Shown one piece after another: positions 52,216 to 60,726 of a stretch of 64,000 nt of DNA. The position numbers and the translations under genes are program-made. Each line of letters begins with the position of its first letter. The stretch's first letter is position 1. The notes under the pieces are model-generated. The model was not told where the DNA came from. It saw only the letters and a program-made list of their open reading frames with translations, and searched no databases. The stretch spans positions 186,001 through 250,000 of the forward strand of contig NZ_SJJZ01000006.1 of NCBI RefSeq assembly GCF_004331345.1, written 5' to 3'. The DNA is from Kribbella soli. Its GTDB lineage: Bacteria; Actinomycetota; Actinomycetes; Propionibacteriales; Kribbellaceae.

Positions 52216-52475
52216 CGGCGACCTACCAGGCGGCGGATCACCAGGAGTACGCCGACCACGCCGACGACGGCACCGGCGACCGCGACGATCTTCTGGGTCC
52301 GCAGCTGGCCCTGCTCGTCGAAGACCTGGGACTTGGCCTGCTCGACCTGCCGCAGGGCGACGTTCTTCGGGTTCGCCCGGTCGACCAGCTCGTCCACGGT
52401 CGAGGCCAGGCGCGCCCGGGTAGCGGCGATGTCCGCCTCGATCTGCTCGGCGGTCCGAGCCTTCGTGTCCGACAC
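52212..52475 (-). CDS. DUF3618 membrane protein
   Basis: 87 residues from the GTG at 52475 (AAGGAG nine bases upstream; the frame is open further back). The DUF3618 part is AEQIEADIAATRARLASTVDELVDRANPKNVA, a helical segment, followed by a single TM helix (IVAVAGAVVGVVGVLLVI) and an RRLVGRR tail. Commonly found in actinobacteria beside envelope or stress proteins. Coupled to the GroES-like gene (GTGA). Confidence 0.85.
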   Translation of the reverse strand: MSDTKARTAEQIEADIAATRARLASTVDELVDRANPKNVALRQVEQAKSQVFDEQGQLRTQKIVAVAGAVVGVVGVLLVIRRLVGRR

Positions 52476-52542
52476 GTGTCGGCGCTCCTTCCATCGGCGG
52501 GGCTGCCCCGCTCTGCCCCTCGTCACCCACCATCCTCGCAGG

Positions 52543-53586
52543 TCACCGCAGCAAGTCCACGACCACCTTGATGTCTTCCGGTTCCCGCACCAATGCGGCC
52601 GGCCACTCGGACAGCGGCACGGTCCGGGTGATCAGCCGCTCCAGCCAGGACCGGTCCGCGGCCAGCAGCACGTCCACGGCGTCCGCGTAGTGCCGCTTCC
52701 CTGCGTTCACCGTCCCGACCAGGGCGGCGTTGCGGACCACCAGCTGCCGAACCAGCGCGTCGAGCTGCACGTCGACCGTCGCTGGACCGGGGTGAATCCC
52801 TGCCAGACACATCACACCAGCGGCCGGCAGCAGCGAGGCACAGTCGAACACCAGTTGCCCAGCACCCGTTGCCTCGATCACCACATCCGGTACGACGTCC
52901 AGCTGCTCCAGGTCGGTGATGTAGGTCCCGCCAAGCGCCCGTACCAGCTCTGGCTTCGGCCCGTCCTCAACCCGATCCAGCACGTGTACGTCGTACCCGC
53001 GCTGCCGGGCGATCAGTGCGGCGAGCAAACCGATCGGTCCGGCACCCGTCACCAGTACGTGTTGCGGAGCGAACCACGATCGGGCTCCGACCTGGTCCAC
53101 CTGCTCCCACGCCTTGGTGAGGATGCTGGCCGGCTCCACGAGCACACCGAGCTCTCCTAACGCAGCAGGCACCGGTACGGCGAAGTACGGGTCGACCCGC
53201 CAGCGCTCAGCGCCGTACCCGTCCATCTCCTTGATGCCGCGCTCGGTGTACTGCCCGTTGCGGCAGAAGTCCCACTCACCCCGTGCACACGCCGGACAGG
53301 GCACCGGGTCGGGTCGGCGTACCACTCCGGCGACCAGGTCCCCGGTGGCGAAGCCCGAACCGAGAGGTGCCTCCAGCACGCGTCCGAGCGACTCATGTCC
53401 GATGACGAGGTGGTCAGCGCCCGGCCGGCCGCTGCCGAACGATCCGGAGACCAGCTCCAGGTCGGTCCCGCAGATGCCCGTCAGCAGGCCCTCCACCAGG
53501 ATCGAACCGTCGACGACGGGTGGTTCTGGGACGTTGCCCACTGTCGCCGAGTCGGACTTGCCCGGCGTGACTGTCATGGCCCGCAT
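52543..53586 (-). CDS. Glucose-dehydrogenase-like zinc alcohol dehydrogenase (MDR)
   Basis: 347 residues. The catalytic zinc region is GICGTDLELVSG with His in GHESLGR; the structural zinc cysteines are CPACARGEWDFC; and the nucleotide loop is VTGAGPIGLLAAL. The RGIKEMDGYGAERW stretch is the landmark of the archaeal/bacterial glucose 1-dehydrogenase group, so a sugar substrate is likely. It lies 5 bp past the end of the transglutaminase gene, so the operon at 56971-53591 may read into it. Confidence 0.85.
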   Translation of the reverse strand: MRAMTVTPGKSDSATVGNVPEPPVVDGSILVEGLLTGICGTDLELVSGSFGSGRPGADHLVIGHESLGRVLEAPLGSGFATGDLVAGVVRRPDPVPCPACARGEWDFCRNGQYTERGIKEMDGYGAERWRVDPYFAVPVPAALGELGVLVEPASILTKAWEQVDQVGARSWFAPQHVLVTGAGPIGLLAALIARQRGYDVHVLDRVEDGPKPELVRALGGTYITDLEQLDVVPDVVIEATGAGQLVFDCASLLPAAGVMCLAGIHPGPATVDVQLDALVRQLVVRNAALVGTVNAGKRHYADAVDVLLAADRSWLERLITRTVPLSEWPAALVREPEDIKVVVDLLR

Positions 53587-53590
53587 CGGC

Positions 53591-54433
53591 TCAGGCTAAC
53601 CGGGTCATGTCGACGGTCACCTCGATGGCCGTCGCCGCGTCACCCGAGTAGATGCCCTTCAGCGGCGACACGTCCGCGTAGTCGCGGCCGGTCGCCACCC
53701 ATACGTGCCGGTGCCCGATCGAGATGTCGTTGGTCGGGTCGAAGCCCCACCACTCGCCGGTCCACGCCTCCACCCACGCATGGCTCTCGCCAACGACCTT
53801 CTCGCCCACTGCCGCGTCCGGCTTCGTGTGCAGGTAGCCCGACACGTACCGGCTCGGGACGCCGACCGCGCGCAGCATGGCCAGGGTCAGGTGCGCGTAG
53901 TCCTGGCACACGCCCTCACCGGCCTGCCATGCGTCGACAGCGGACGAGTGCACACCAGTGGTGCCGCGCTGGTACTTCAGCGTGTCGTGGACCCACTTGG
54001 ACACCGCGAGTACGGTCTCCTCCGGCGTACTGCCCCTCCGCAGCGAGCGGGCGACTGTGGACAGCTCCCGGTGCTTTGGCACGTAGCTGGTCCACTCCAG
54101 GTATTCGGCGTACGTGTCCAGGACCTCTGGTGACTTCAGCTGCACCCAGGTGACCTCAGCGGACGGTGGGGTCTGGTCGCTCGTCTCGACGACAGAGGCC
54201 GCGATCACCTTCAGTTCGGTGTGTGGAGTGTGCAGGTCGAAGGAGTTGACCTCGGTGCCCCAGTAGTCCGTGTACTTGTACGCACGGGCCGCGGGGACCG
54301 TCTCCAGTCGAGCCACCATGAGGTTCTGACGGTCGTCATGACGTGGCGTCAGCCTGGCTTCGTTGTAGGACTGGGTAACGGCCGTCGCGTAGCGGTAGCC
54401 CGTAGTGTGCACGACACGGAGACGCCAGTTCAC
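53591..54433 (-). CDS. Transglutaminase-like cysteine peptidase
   Basis: 280 residues from the GTG at 54433 (GTGA overlap with the alpha-E stop). The N-terminal Bact_transglu_N domain (WRLRVVHTTGYRYATAV) is followed by the catalytic triad Cys176 (GVCQDYAHL), His219 (ESHAWVEAW) and Asp232 (GFDPTN). The family is normally found with alpha-E and CP-ATP-grasp genes, where it is thought to cut or process isopeptide products made by the ATP-grasp enzyme. Confidence 0.9.
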   Translation of the reverse strand: MNWRLRVVHTTGYRYATAVTQSYNEARLTPRHDDRQNLMVARLETVPAARAYKYTDYWGTEVNSFDLHTPHTELKVIAASVVETSDQTPPSAEVTWVQLKSPEVLDTYAEYLEWTSYVPKHRELSTVARSLRRGSTPEETVLAVSKWVHDTLKYQRGTTGVHSSAVDAWQAGEGVCQDYAHLTLAMLRAVGVPSRYVSGYLHTKPDAAVGEKVVGESHAWVEAWTGEWWGFDPTNDISIGHRHVWVATGRDYADVSPLKGIYSGDAATAIEVTVDMTRLA

Positions 54434-55374
54434 AGGTTCACCTCCGTGTTGTTCCACTCGATCCATGGCACCGCATGGAAGTACTGCCGGGACACCGCCT
54501 CACCGACGTCGCGGACCGTCGCCTGCAACGCCTGCAGTCTGCCGGTCAGGTTGTCCAGCAACTCCGCCGGCTGCAGGAACTCCAGATCGCTCCGCGCCTT
54601 CCCCAGCAACCGCGACGCCTCCGCACCGGCACCGATCCGCGCAGACGGCCCGTGGTCGAGGTCTTCCAGACAGGACTCCGCCTGCTGCAGCGCATGGAAC
54701 ACGGACCGCGGGAACAGCCGGTCCAGCAACAAGAACTGCACTACCCGGGACGCGTCGAGCGCACCACGGTACGTCCGCAGATACGTGTCGTGGGCACCCG
54801 CAGAACGCAGTACTGTCACCCAGCCGGGCGACGTGGGCTTGTCGCCCACACGGGACATCAGCAGCCGGACAAGCATGTCCACTCGCTCCACAGACCGCCC
54901 GAGCACCAGGAACCGCCAGCCGTCGTCCCGGCTCATCGTGGAGTCCGCCAACCCGGCGAACATCGCGGCCCGGTCCTCCACGAACGTGAAGAACTCGTGC
55001 GGGCCAACCCGGCGAGCAGCGCGCTGCCGCTCGGGTACGGCGTTCCACATCGCGTTGATGCACTGCCACAGCTCGCTCGACACCACCTCACGCGCGACCC
55101 GGGTGTTCTCCCGCGCGCTGGCGATCGAGGACACGATCGACCCTGTCTCCGGCGACATCGCGACCAGCTCGGTCAGGCCCCACACGTCCAGCTCGCTGCC
55201 GTCGGGTGGGGTGATGCCGAGGACCGAGAGCAGCCGGCGGCTGGCCGTGTCGGCGTCGACGGTCGCGTCCTCGAGCAGTTGGTGGACCGAGACGTCGAGG
55301 ATCCGCGCAGTATCGTCCGCGCGTTCGACGTACCGGCCGATCCAGTACAGCGACTCGGCGTTGCGTGCGAGCAT
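54430..55374 (-). CDS. Alpha-E domain (DUF403) protein
   Basis: 314 residues from the ATG at 55374, eight bases after AAGGAGG. MLARNAESLYWIGRYVERADDTARIL is the hallmark of DUF403 proteins, an all-helical family of unknown activity that always accompanies CP-ATP-grasp and transglutaminase genes. Glu/Arg-rich helices dominate the rest. Proposed to cooperate in peptide-like amide bond formation, by gene neighbourhood only. Confidence 0.92.
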   Translation of the reverse strand: MLARNAESLYWIGRYVERADDTARILDVSVHQLLEDATVDADTASRRLLSVLGITPPDGSELDVWGLTELVAMSPETGSIVSSIASARENTRVAREVVSSELWQCINAMWNAVPERQRAARRVGPHEFFTFVEDRAAMFAGLADSTMSRDDGWRFLVLGRSVERVDMLVRLLMSRVGDKPTSPGWVTVLRSAGAHDTYLRTYRGALDASRVVQFLLLDRLFPRSVFHALQQAESCLEDLDHGPSARIGAGAEASRLLGKARSDLEFLQPAELLDNLTGRLQALQATVRDVGEAVSRQYFHAVPWIEWNNTEVNL

Positions 55375-55390
55375 CGTCAGCACCTCCTTA

Positions 55391-56971
55391 TCACTGTTGC
55401 TGCTGTTGGGCGACGTTCAGTTCGGGACCCTGTTCCGGTGTCGCCGTACGGTCCGGCTTCACTGCCGCCGTAGCCAGACCAGGCCCGCGCAGCTCGGCGT
55501 CCTCACCGGACGCTCTGGGTGCCAGCACCCAGGTGTCCTTGGACCCGCCGCCCTGTGACGAGTTGACGATCAGACTGCCCTCGGGAATCGCCACTCTGGT
55601 CAGTCCACCTGGCAGAACGAACACGTCCTCGCCGTCGTTGACCGCGAACGGCCGCAGGTCCACATGGCGCGGCTGCAGCCGTTCACCGACCTTCGTCGGC
55701 ACAGTGGACAGCTGTACGACGGGTTGCGCGATCCAGCCACGTGGGTTGGCCCTGATGCGCCGCCGCTGCGCCTGCAGCTCCTTAGGCGACGCATCCGGCC
55801 CGAACACGATGCCGTACCCACCAGAACCCTCCACCGGCTTGGTGACCAGCTCGTCCAGGCGGTCCAGTACTTCCGCCTGCTCTGCGGGCAGCCAGCACCG
55901 GTACGTGTCGACGTTCGGCAGTAGAGGCGTTTCACCGAGGTAGTACTTCAGGATCTCGGGCAGGTACGTGTAGATCAGCTTGTCGTCACCGACACCGTTG
56001 CCGATGGCATTGGCGATCACTACATTGCCTGCGCGCGCTGCGTTGACCAGACCGGCCACACCGAGCACGGAGTCCGGAACGAACTGCACAGGGTCCAGGA
56101 ACTCGTCGTCGATCCGCCGGTAGACCACATCGACCCGCTGCTCGCCTTCTGTCGTCCGCAGGTAGATGACGTTGTTGCGGGCCAACAGGTCCCGTCCCTC
56201 GACCAGCTCCACCCCCATCTGGCGTGCCAGCAGCGAGTGCTCGAAGTACGCCGAGTTGTAGACGCCTGGTGTCAGCACGACGACGTTCGGGTCGGTCACG
56301 CCCGGTGCCGCGGCCCGCAGCGAGCGGAGCAGGTGTACGGCGTAGTCGCCGACCGCACGGACCCGGTGCTTGGCGAACAGGTCCGGAAACACCCGTGCCA
56401 TCGTCCGGCGGTTCTCCATCACGTACGAAACCCCGGACGGGCTACGCAGGTTGTCCTCGAGCACCCGGAAGTCGCCCTGCTCGTCACGCACCACGTCGAT
56501 CCCCGCCACGTGGATGCGGACACCGTTCGGCGGTGCGATCCCGGCTGCCTGCCGGTGGAAGTGTTCACAGGAGGTGATCAGCCGGCGCGGCAGTACGCCG
56601 TCCGCAACGATCTGCTGCTCGCCGTAGATGTCGGCGAGGAACGCCTCCAGTGCCCGCACCCGCTGGACGACGCCACGCTCCAGCCGCGACCACTCCGACG
56701 CCGTGATCACTCGCGGCACCAGGTCGAGCGGGAACGGCCGCTCCTCCCCCGACAGGCTGAACGTGATCCCCTGGTCGACGAGCGCCCGGTCGAGCGCCTC
56801 GGACCGGGTGGTCAGATCCGCGGGCTGCAACGGCTGCAGCGAGTCGTGCAGCCGCTTGTACGCCGTACGCACGCCGTCGACCGGATCGAACATCTCGTCG
56901 TACGCCTCGGCATGCGGACGACGCGGGTCCAGATAGCCGTCGAACAATTGGCGGGAGGATGCGCGGCTCAT
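55391..56971 (-). CDS. Circularly permuted ATP-grasp ligase
   Basis: 526 residues from the ATG at 56971 (a GTG at 56989 is possible). VFPDLFAKHRVRAVGDYAVHLL, HSLLARQMGVELVEGRDL and KPVEGSGGYGIVFGPDA match CP_ATPgrasp_1/2 (DUF404/407), in which the glycine-rich ATP loop comes late in the chain. Members are thought to form amide bonds between amino acids or peptides and an unknown carrier. First gene of the operon with alpha-E and transglutaminase; this three-gene core is complete here. Confidence 0.9.
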   Translation of the reverse strand: MSRASSRQLFDGYLDPRRPHAEAYDEMFDPVDGVRTAYKRLHDSLQPLQPADLTTRSEALDRALVDQGITFSLSGEERPFPLDLVPRVITASEWSRLERGVVQRVRALEAFLADIYGEQQIVADGVLPRRLITSCEHFHRQAAGIAPPNGVRIHVAGIDVVRDEQGDFRVLEDNLRSPSGVSYVMENRRTMARVFPDLFAKHRVRAVGDYAVHLLRSLRAAAPGVTDPNVVVLTPGVYNSAYFEHSLLARQMGVELVEGRDLLARNNVIYLRTTEGEQRVDVVYRRIDDEFLDPVQFVPDSVLGVAGLVNAARAGNVVIANAIGNGVGDDKLIYTYLPEILKYYLGETPLLPNVDTYRCWLPAEQAEVLDRLDELVTKPVEGSGGYGIVFGPDASPKELQAQRRRIRANPRGWIAQPVVQLSTVPTKVGERLQPRHVDLRPFAVNDGEDVFVLPGGLTRVAIPEGSLIVNSSQGGGSKDTWVLAPRASGEDAELRGPGLATAAVKPDRTATPEQGPELNVAQQQQQ

Positions 56972-57072
56972 TTGCAGATCTTCACCCACTCGGCGTCCGC
57001 TCGCACCCCGACAGGGCCTAGTTCTTCCGCACGTAACATTGCGCCAGTAGACCTACCCCGTGGAGGACCCTG

Positions 57073-57540
57073 ATGTCCGAACGTCTGTCCGTTGGCGACA
57101 CTGCCCCCGACTTCACCCTGCCCGATGCCGACGGCAACGAGGTGGCACTGGCGGACCTGCGCGGAAAGAACGTGATCGTCTACTTCTACCCGGCCGCGAT
57201 GACTCCGGGCTGCACCAAGCAGGCCTGCGACTTCCGCGACTCGCTCGACTCGCTGCAGGCCGCCGGGTACGCCGTACTCGGGATCTCCCCCGACAAGCCG
57301 GCCAAGCTGGCGAAGTTCCGGGAGCGCGACGGCGTGACGTTCCCGCTGCTCAGCGACCCGGACAAGGCGGTGCTGGAGGCGTACGGCGCGTTCGGCGAGA
57401 AGACCATGTACGGGAAGAAGGTGACCGGCGTGATCCGGTCCACGTTCGTCGTCGACCCGGACGGGAAGGTCGCGGTCGCGCAGTACAACGTGAAGGCGAC
57501 CGGCCACGTCGCCAAGCTGCGCCGCGACCTGGGCCTGTGA
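57073..57540 (+). CDS. bcp: Thioredoxin-dependent thiol peroxidase (BCP/PrxQ)
   Basis: 155 residues. Peroxidatic Cys47 and resolving Cys52 in TPGCTKQACDFRD are the atypical two-Cys arrangement of BCP. The YFYPAAMTPGC stretch has Ala-Met where Lys is common, which is a tolerated variant. It reduces peroxides with thioredoxin. Monocistronic, with a terminator at 57593-57627. Confidence 0.94.
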   Translation: MSERLSVGDTAPDFTLPDADGNEVALADLRGKNVIVYFYPAAMTPGCTKQACDFRDSLDSLQAAGYAVLGISPDKPAKLAKFRERDGVTFPLLSDPDKAVLEAYGAFGEKTMYGKKVTGVIRSTFVVDPDGKVAVAQYNVKATGHVAKLRRDLGL

Positions 57541-57592
57541 CCTGGAATTGTGAAAAGGCACCTCACCGTGGGCGTTTCCGGAGGGAAACCTT

Positions 57593-57627
57593 CGACCGTT
57601 TCATGACCTTGGTCCATGGAACGGTCG
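57593..57627 (+). terminator. Hairpin terminator after bcp
   Basis: CGACCGTTTCATGACC pairs with GGTCCATGGAACGGTCG through one bulged base, followed by TTTG. It lies 53 bases after the bcp stop. Confidence 0.65.
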
Positions 57628-57645
57628 TTTGAAGCAAACTACCGC

Positions 57646-57661
57646 TGTGATTTGGATCACA
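57646..57661. promoter_or_regulatory. Perfect CRP-type site TGTGA-N6-TCACA
   Basis: The two TGTGA/TCACA half-sites are perfect and spaced six bases, the consensus of CRP-family regulators (Crp/GlxR in actinobacteria). It lies about 200 bp before the VWA gene and 106 bp after bcp. Confidence 0.6.
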
Positions 57662-57857
57662 CCAACATCTCACCGGACCGCAGCGGAGTCGGCACTCTGG
57701 GTGAGTTTTTAAGCGTTCCTGTGAAAGAGCCGTACTCCAGGGACGGTTCCGGTTCAGCGACGGGTGTGTCACGACCTTTGGCGGCCTTCGCCGTGACGTG
57801 CGGAAACCGGGTAATCTGCGCGCGCAGTCTGCCTCTGGGAGGGAGGGACCTGCCGCG

Positions 57858-59510
57858 ATGGGAAAACATTCCTCTGCGGTGACGCGAAGTAACAACAACC
57901 GTCGGTCGGTGTACATCACCGCGGTCGGGCTACTGGTGCTGTCGTTGGGCGCCGTCTTTGTAGTCCGCTCCTTCGGGTCCGAGGCAGGCGCCGACGGGTT
58001 CCTCGGCGGCGGCAAGGCCTGCGCCGACCCGGCGCAGATCCAGCTGGCCACCACGCCCGAGATGCAGTCCCCGCTCGAAGCCGCGGCCAAGTCGCTGGCG
58101 GCCAAGGGCGGCAAGGACGGCACCCCGTGCTTGCAGGTCACTGTCAGCGCGGCACCGTCGGCACAGATCGCGCGGGACGTCGCGCACGGCAGCGACAACC
58201 GGCCGGACCTGTGGGTTCCGGACTCCTCGCTGTGGGTGGCCCAGGCCGACGACGGCCAGAGCGTCCCGAGCATCGCGGTCGCCTCCATTGCCACGTCGCC
58301 GATGGTCATCGTCGGACGGCGCGACAACTTCGCAGACACCTCGTCCTGGCTCCGCATCATGGCCGCCAACCAGCCGGCGCTGCTCGACCCGCTGAACACC
58401 TCGCCCGGCGCACTCACGTTGCTGGCGGTGCAGAGCGAGCGGCAGAAGACGACAGCCTCCGACGGTCAGGTGTCGCAGTTGATCGTCCCGCTGGCCCAGC
58501 GGCTCGGGTCGATGGCCAGGCCGTTCACCGACGTCAACGCGCTGTTCGGTCGCGCGGACCAGGACGGCAGCAAGACCGTCGTACCGGCGTCCGAGCAGGC
58601 CTTCCTGAAGTACCAGGAGGCGCACCCCGAGGCTCAGCTCCGGGCGATCCAGCCGGACACCGGCACGCTGTACCTGGACTACCCGATCGTGGTCACGGCG
58701 AAGTCCGACACCGACTCGGCGAACGACGCCGCCCAGGCGCTGGCCACCGAGCTGCTCACCGACAGCGCCACGCAGGCACGTGACCAGGCCGGCTTCCGGG
58801 ACACCACACTGAACCCGCTCGGCGGCGGTCGCGGCGTCGGCGACGTGAACCAGCTGACCAAGCCGACCAGCGAGGCGATCGACACCACGCTGCAGAACTG
58901 GACCCGGCTGTCGCTGTCCACGCACTCGCTGGCGGTCATCGACATCTCCGGTTCGATGGCGGAGAAGGTCGGCGCCAAGACCCGGATGCAGCTCACGATC
59001 GAGGCGGCCGCGGGCGGCCTCAGCCTGTTCCCGGACAGCGCGGAACTCGGCCTGTGGACGTTCTCGACGACCATCGGCGCCGACAAGGCCGACTACAAAC
59101 CGCTGGTGCCGATCGCGCCGCTGTCGAAACGGCAGCGCGGCAAGATCGTCGACCAGCTGAAGATCCAGCACCCGATCCCGAACGGCGGCACCGGGCTCTA
59201 CGACACCGCGATCGCCGCGGTCCGGCAGGTCCGGCAGGACTACAAGTCGAACGCGGTCAACACGGTCCTGCTGTTCACCGACGGCAAGAACGACGACCCC
59301 GGCAGCCCGACGCTGGCCGAGGCCGTCCAGGCGCTCAAGGCCCAGCAGGACCCGTCCCGCCCGGTCCGCATCATCGCCCTCGGCATGGGCCCCGAAGCGA
59401 ACGCGGACGAACTCAGCGCCCTGGCCGGAGCCACCGGCGGCGCGGCGTACGTCGCCCGCAACCCCGGCGACCTGAAGAACGTCTTCATCGACGCCCTGCA
59501 GAGCCGCTGA
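57858..59510 (+). CDS. Membrane-anchored substrate-binding/VWA domain protein
   Basis: 550 residues, GGGAGGGAGGG upstream. A single TM helix (VYITAVGLLVLSLGAVFVV, about 19-37) is followed by an extracytoplasmic SBP_bac_11-like domain (roughly 55-320, KACADPAQIQLATTPEM onward). A VWA domain with MIDAS motif AVIDISGSM (near residue 362) and later LLFTDGKNDD, LGMGPEANADELSALAG completes it. Such SBP-VWA proteins are common in actinobacteria; the ligand and partner are unknown. Metal-dependent adhesion or protein complex assembly outside the membrane is inferred. Confidence 0.85.
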   Translation: MGKHSSAVTRSNNNRRSVYITAVGLLVLSLGAVFVVRSFGSEAGADGFLGGGKACADPAQIQLATTPEMQSPLEAAAKSLAAKGGKDGTPCLQVTVSAAPSAQIARDVAHGSDNRPDLWVPDSSLWVAQADDGQSVPSIAVASIATSPMVIVGRRDNFADTSSWLRIMAANQPALLDPLNTSPGALTLLAVQSERQKTTASDGQVSQLIVPLAQRLGSMARPFTDVNALFGRADQDGSKTVVPASEQAFLKYQEAHPEAQLRAIQPDTGTLYLDYPIVVTAKSDTDSANDAAQALATELLTDSATQARDQAGFRDTTLNPLGGGRGVGDVNQLTKPTSEAIDTTLQNWTRLSLSTHSLAVIDISGSMAEKVGAKTRMQLTIEAAAGGLSLFPDSAELGLWTFSTTIGADKADYKPLVPIAPLSKRQRGKIVDQLKIQHPIPNGGTGLYDTAIAAVRQVRQDYKSNAVNTVLLFTDGKNDDPGSPTLAEAVQALKAQQDPSRPVRIIALGMGPEANADELSALAGATGGAAYVARNPGDLKNVFIDALQSR

Positions 59511-59572
59511 CCCCACCGAAGGCCGACGCCTCCCCTAGGATGTCTACCCGGGGGAGGCACCAGCCCTCCTCA

Positions 59573-59653
59573 GCCTGAGTGGTGGAACGGCAGACACGCC
59601 GGCTTTAGGTGCCGGTGCCCCCGGGCGTGCGGGTTCAACTCCCGCCTCAGGCA
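59573..59653 (+). tRNA. tRNA-Leu (anticodon UAG)
   Basis: 81 nt with acceptor arms GCCTGAG and CTCAGGC, discriminator A, a T-arm with GCGGGTTCAACTCCCGC, and a long variable arm (GTGCCCCCGGGCGT) as expected for leucine. The anticodon loop TTTAGGT between CCGGC and GCCGG gives UAG. No CCA is encoded. Confidence 0.95.
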
Positions 59654-59662
59654 CAACAGCAT

Positions 59663-59980
59663 TCAGCCCCGGCGTTGCTCGTACGCCGCCGGCGGTACGT
59701 CGTACGACACCGGCAACTGCTGTCCGGTGTTCCGGGCGATCGCAACCAACGCCGACAACGTGTGCTCGAACCACCCGAACAACACCCACACAAACAGGCT
59801 CCACACGACGCAACCGAGAGCCCCCGCGATCCCGGCCGCGACGGTGTACTCAGAGGTCGGGTCCACCAGCGTCAGCAGAATGCTGACCCCTGCCGCGACC
59901 ATCGCCAGCCCGATCAGCACCCACTTGACCACCCCGATCGCCACCGCAACGCGGGCACCGGCCGCCATGGAATTCGACAT
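59663..59980 (-). CDS. Small membrane protein (DUF4282-like)
   Basis: 105 residues, AAGGGGGAATC before the ATG. Two TM helices (VAVAIGVVKWVLIGLAMVAAG and AGIAGALGCVVWSLFVWVLFG) are followed by an amphipathic FEHTLSALVAIARNTGQQL, the pattern of DUF4282 proteins. It is probably in one operon with the gene at 60013, which starts with an almost identical ribosome-site context. Function unknown. Confidence 0.7.
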   Translation of the reverse strand: MSNSMAAGARVAVAIGVVKWVLIGLAMVAAGVSILLTLVDPTSEYTVAAGIAGALGCVVWSLFVWVLFGWFEHTLSALVAIARNTGQQLPVSYDVPPAAYEQRRG

Positions 59981-60012
59981 GATTCCCCCTTCGTTCGAAC
60001 GTCGACGTACGG

Positions 60013-60603
60013 TCAGCCGATCCTGGTCCAGGATCCGCAGTACCGGCTCTCGAAGGCCTTGTCGGTCTTCTTGATCGTGACGACCTGGTTGCCGCCGTTG
60101 CCGTTGGCATTGATGCCATCGAGGTCGCCGTTGGTGTTCTTGAGGCGGGCCCAGTAGCAGTCGTCCTCGTTGCCGTTGCGGTAGGTGCCGGGCTTGATGT
60201 CGGTGCCTACCAGGTACACCCCGTCCTCGGTGATCGCAGCCTTCGGGGCAGGCGGCGGCGCCGTCACCGTCTTCGCCGGTCCAGGCACCGTCTGCGTGAC
60301 GGTCGGTCCCGCAACGGTCGCACCGGCAGGGCCGGGCACAGTCTTGGTCACGGCCGGTTGTGGTACGCCAGTTCCCGCCGTGGTTGAGCCGCTGCTGTTG
60401 CTCCCGGTGGTGCCGATGATCAACCCGAGCAGGAAGGTTCCTGCGGCAACAACCCAGGGAACCCACCGCCGCCTCTTCTTCGGCGGCGGTTGCAGCTGCG
60501 GTTCCGGCGTCGGGCCGAGCGGCGGATTGCCGCCGAATCCCTGACCCGGCTGCAGTTGCTGCTGGTTCGGATCGTGCGTGTACTGCGGATATTGCTGAGA
60601 CAT
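60013..60603 (-). CDS. Single-pass membrane protein with extracytoplasmic Cys-containing domain
   Basis: 196 residues from the ATG at 60603 (GGGGGAATC upstream). The N-terminus is rich in Gln and Pro (YTHDPNQQQLQPGQGF), followed by a basic stop KKRRR and a TM helix (VPWVVAAGTFLLGLIIG). An outside linker of repeated PGP[AT] units leads to a small domain with DGVYLVGTDIKPGTYRN, DDCYWARLKN and ESRYCGSW, where the two Cys can pair. Similar C-terminal domains occur in actinobacterial lipoproteins. Probably an envelope protein co-expressed with the DUF4282-like gene. Confidence 0.75.
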   Translation of the reverse strand: MSQQYPQYTHDPNQQQLQPGQGFGGNPPLGPTPEPQLQPPPKKRRRWVPWVVAAGTFLLGLIIGTTGSNSSGSTTAGTGVPQPAVTKTVPGPAGATVAGPTVTQTVPGPAKTVTAPPPAPKAAITEDGVYLVGTDIKPGTYRNGNEDDCYWARLKNTNGDLDGINANGNGGNQVVTIKKTDKAFESRYCGSWTRIG

Positions 60604-60726
60604 GATGATTCCCCCCGGTCCCCGAGCCCCCCTCGGGATACACGGCGAACAGTAACGGTGAGTAGTGGTTCTGGCTATAGGTAACAGTGGATCGTTCAAA
60701 ACCCTCACTCAACTGGAACGCACTGG

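Larger units (their letters stand above)
57541..57857. other. 317-bp intergenic region with terminator and CRP-type site
   Basis: Holds the hairpin at 57593-57627, a perfect TGTGA-N6-TCACA at 57646-57661 and a TAATCT candidate -10 at 57812-57817 for the downstream gene. No gene or recognised riboswitch. Confidence 0.6.

Noticed and set aside
57541-57857. Riboswitch (for example c-di-AMP/ydaO type) before the VWA gene
   Set aside because: Its conserved motif set is not seen; a hairpin terminator and a CRP-type site explain the visible structure.
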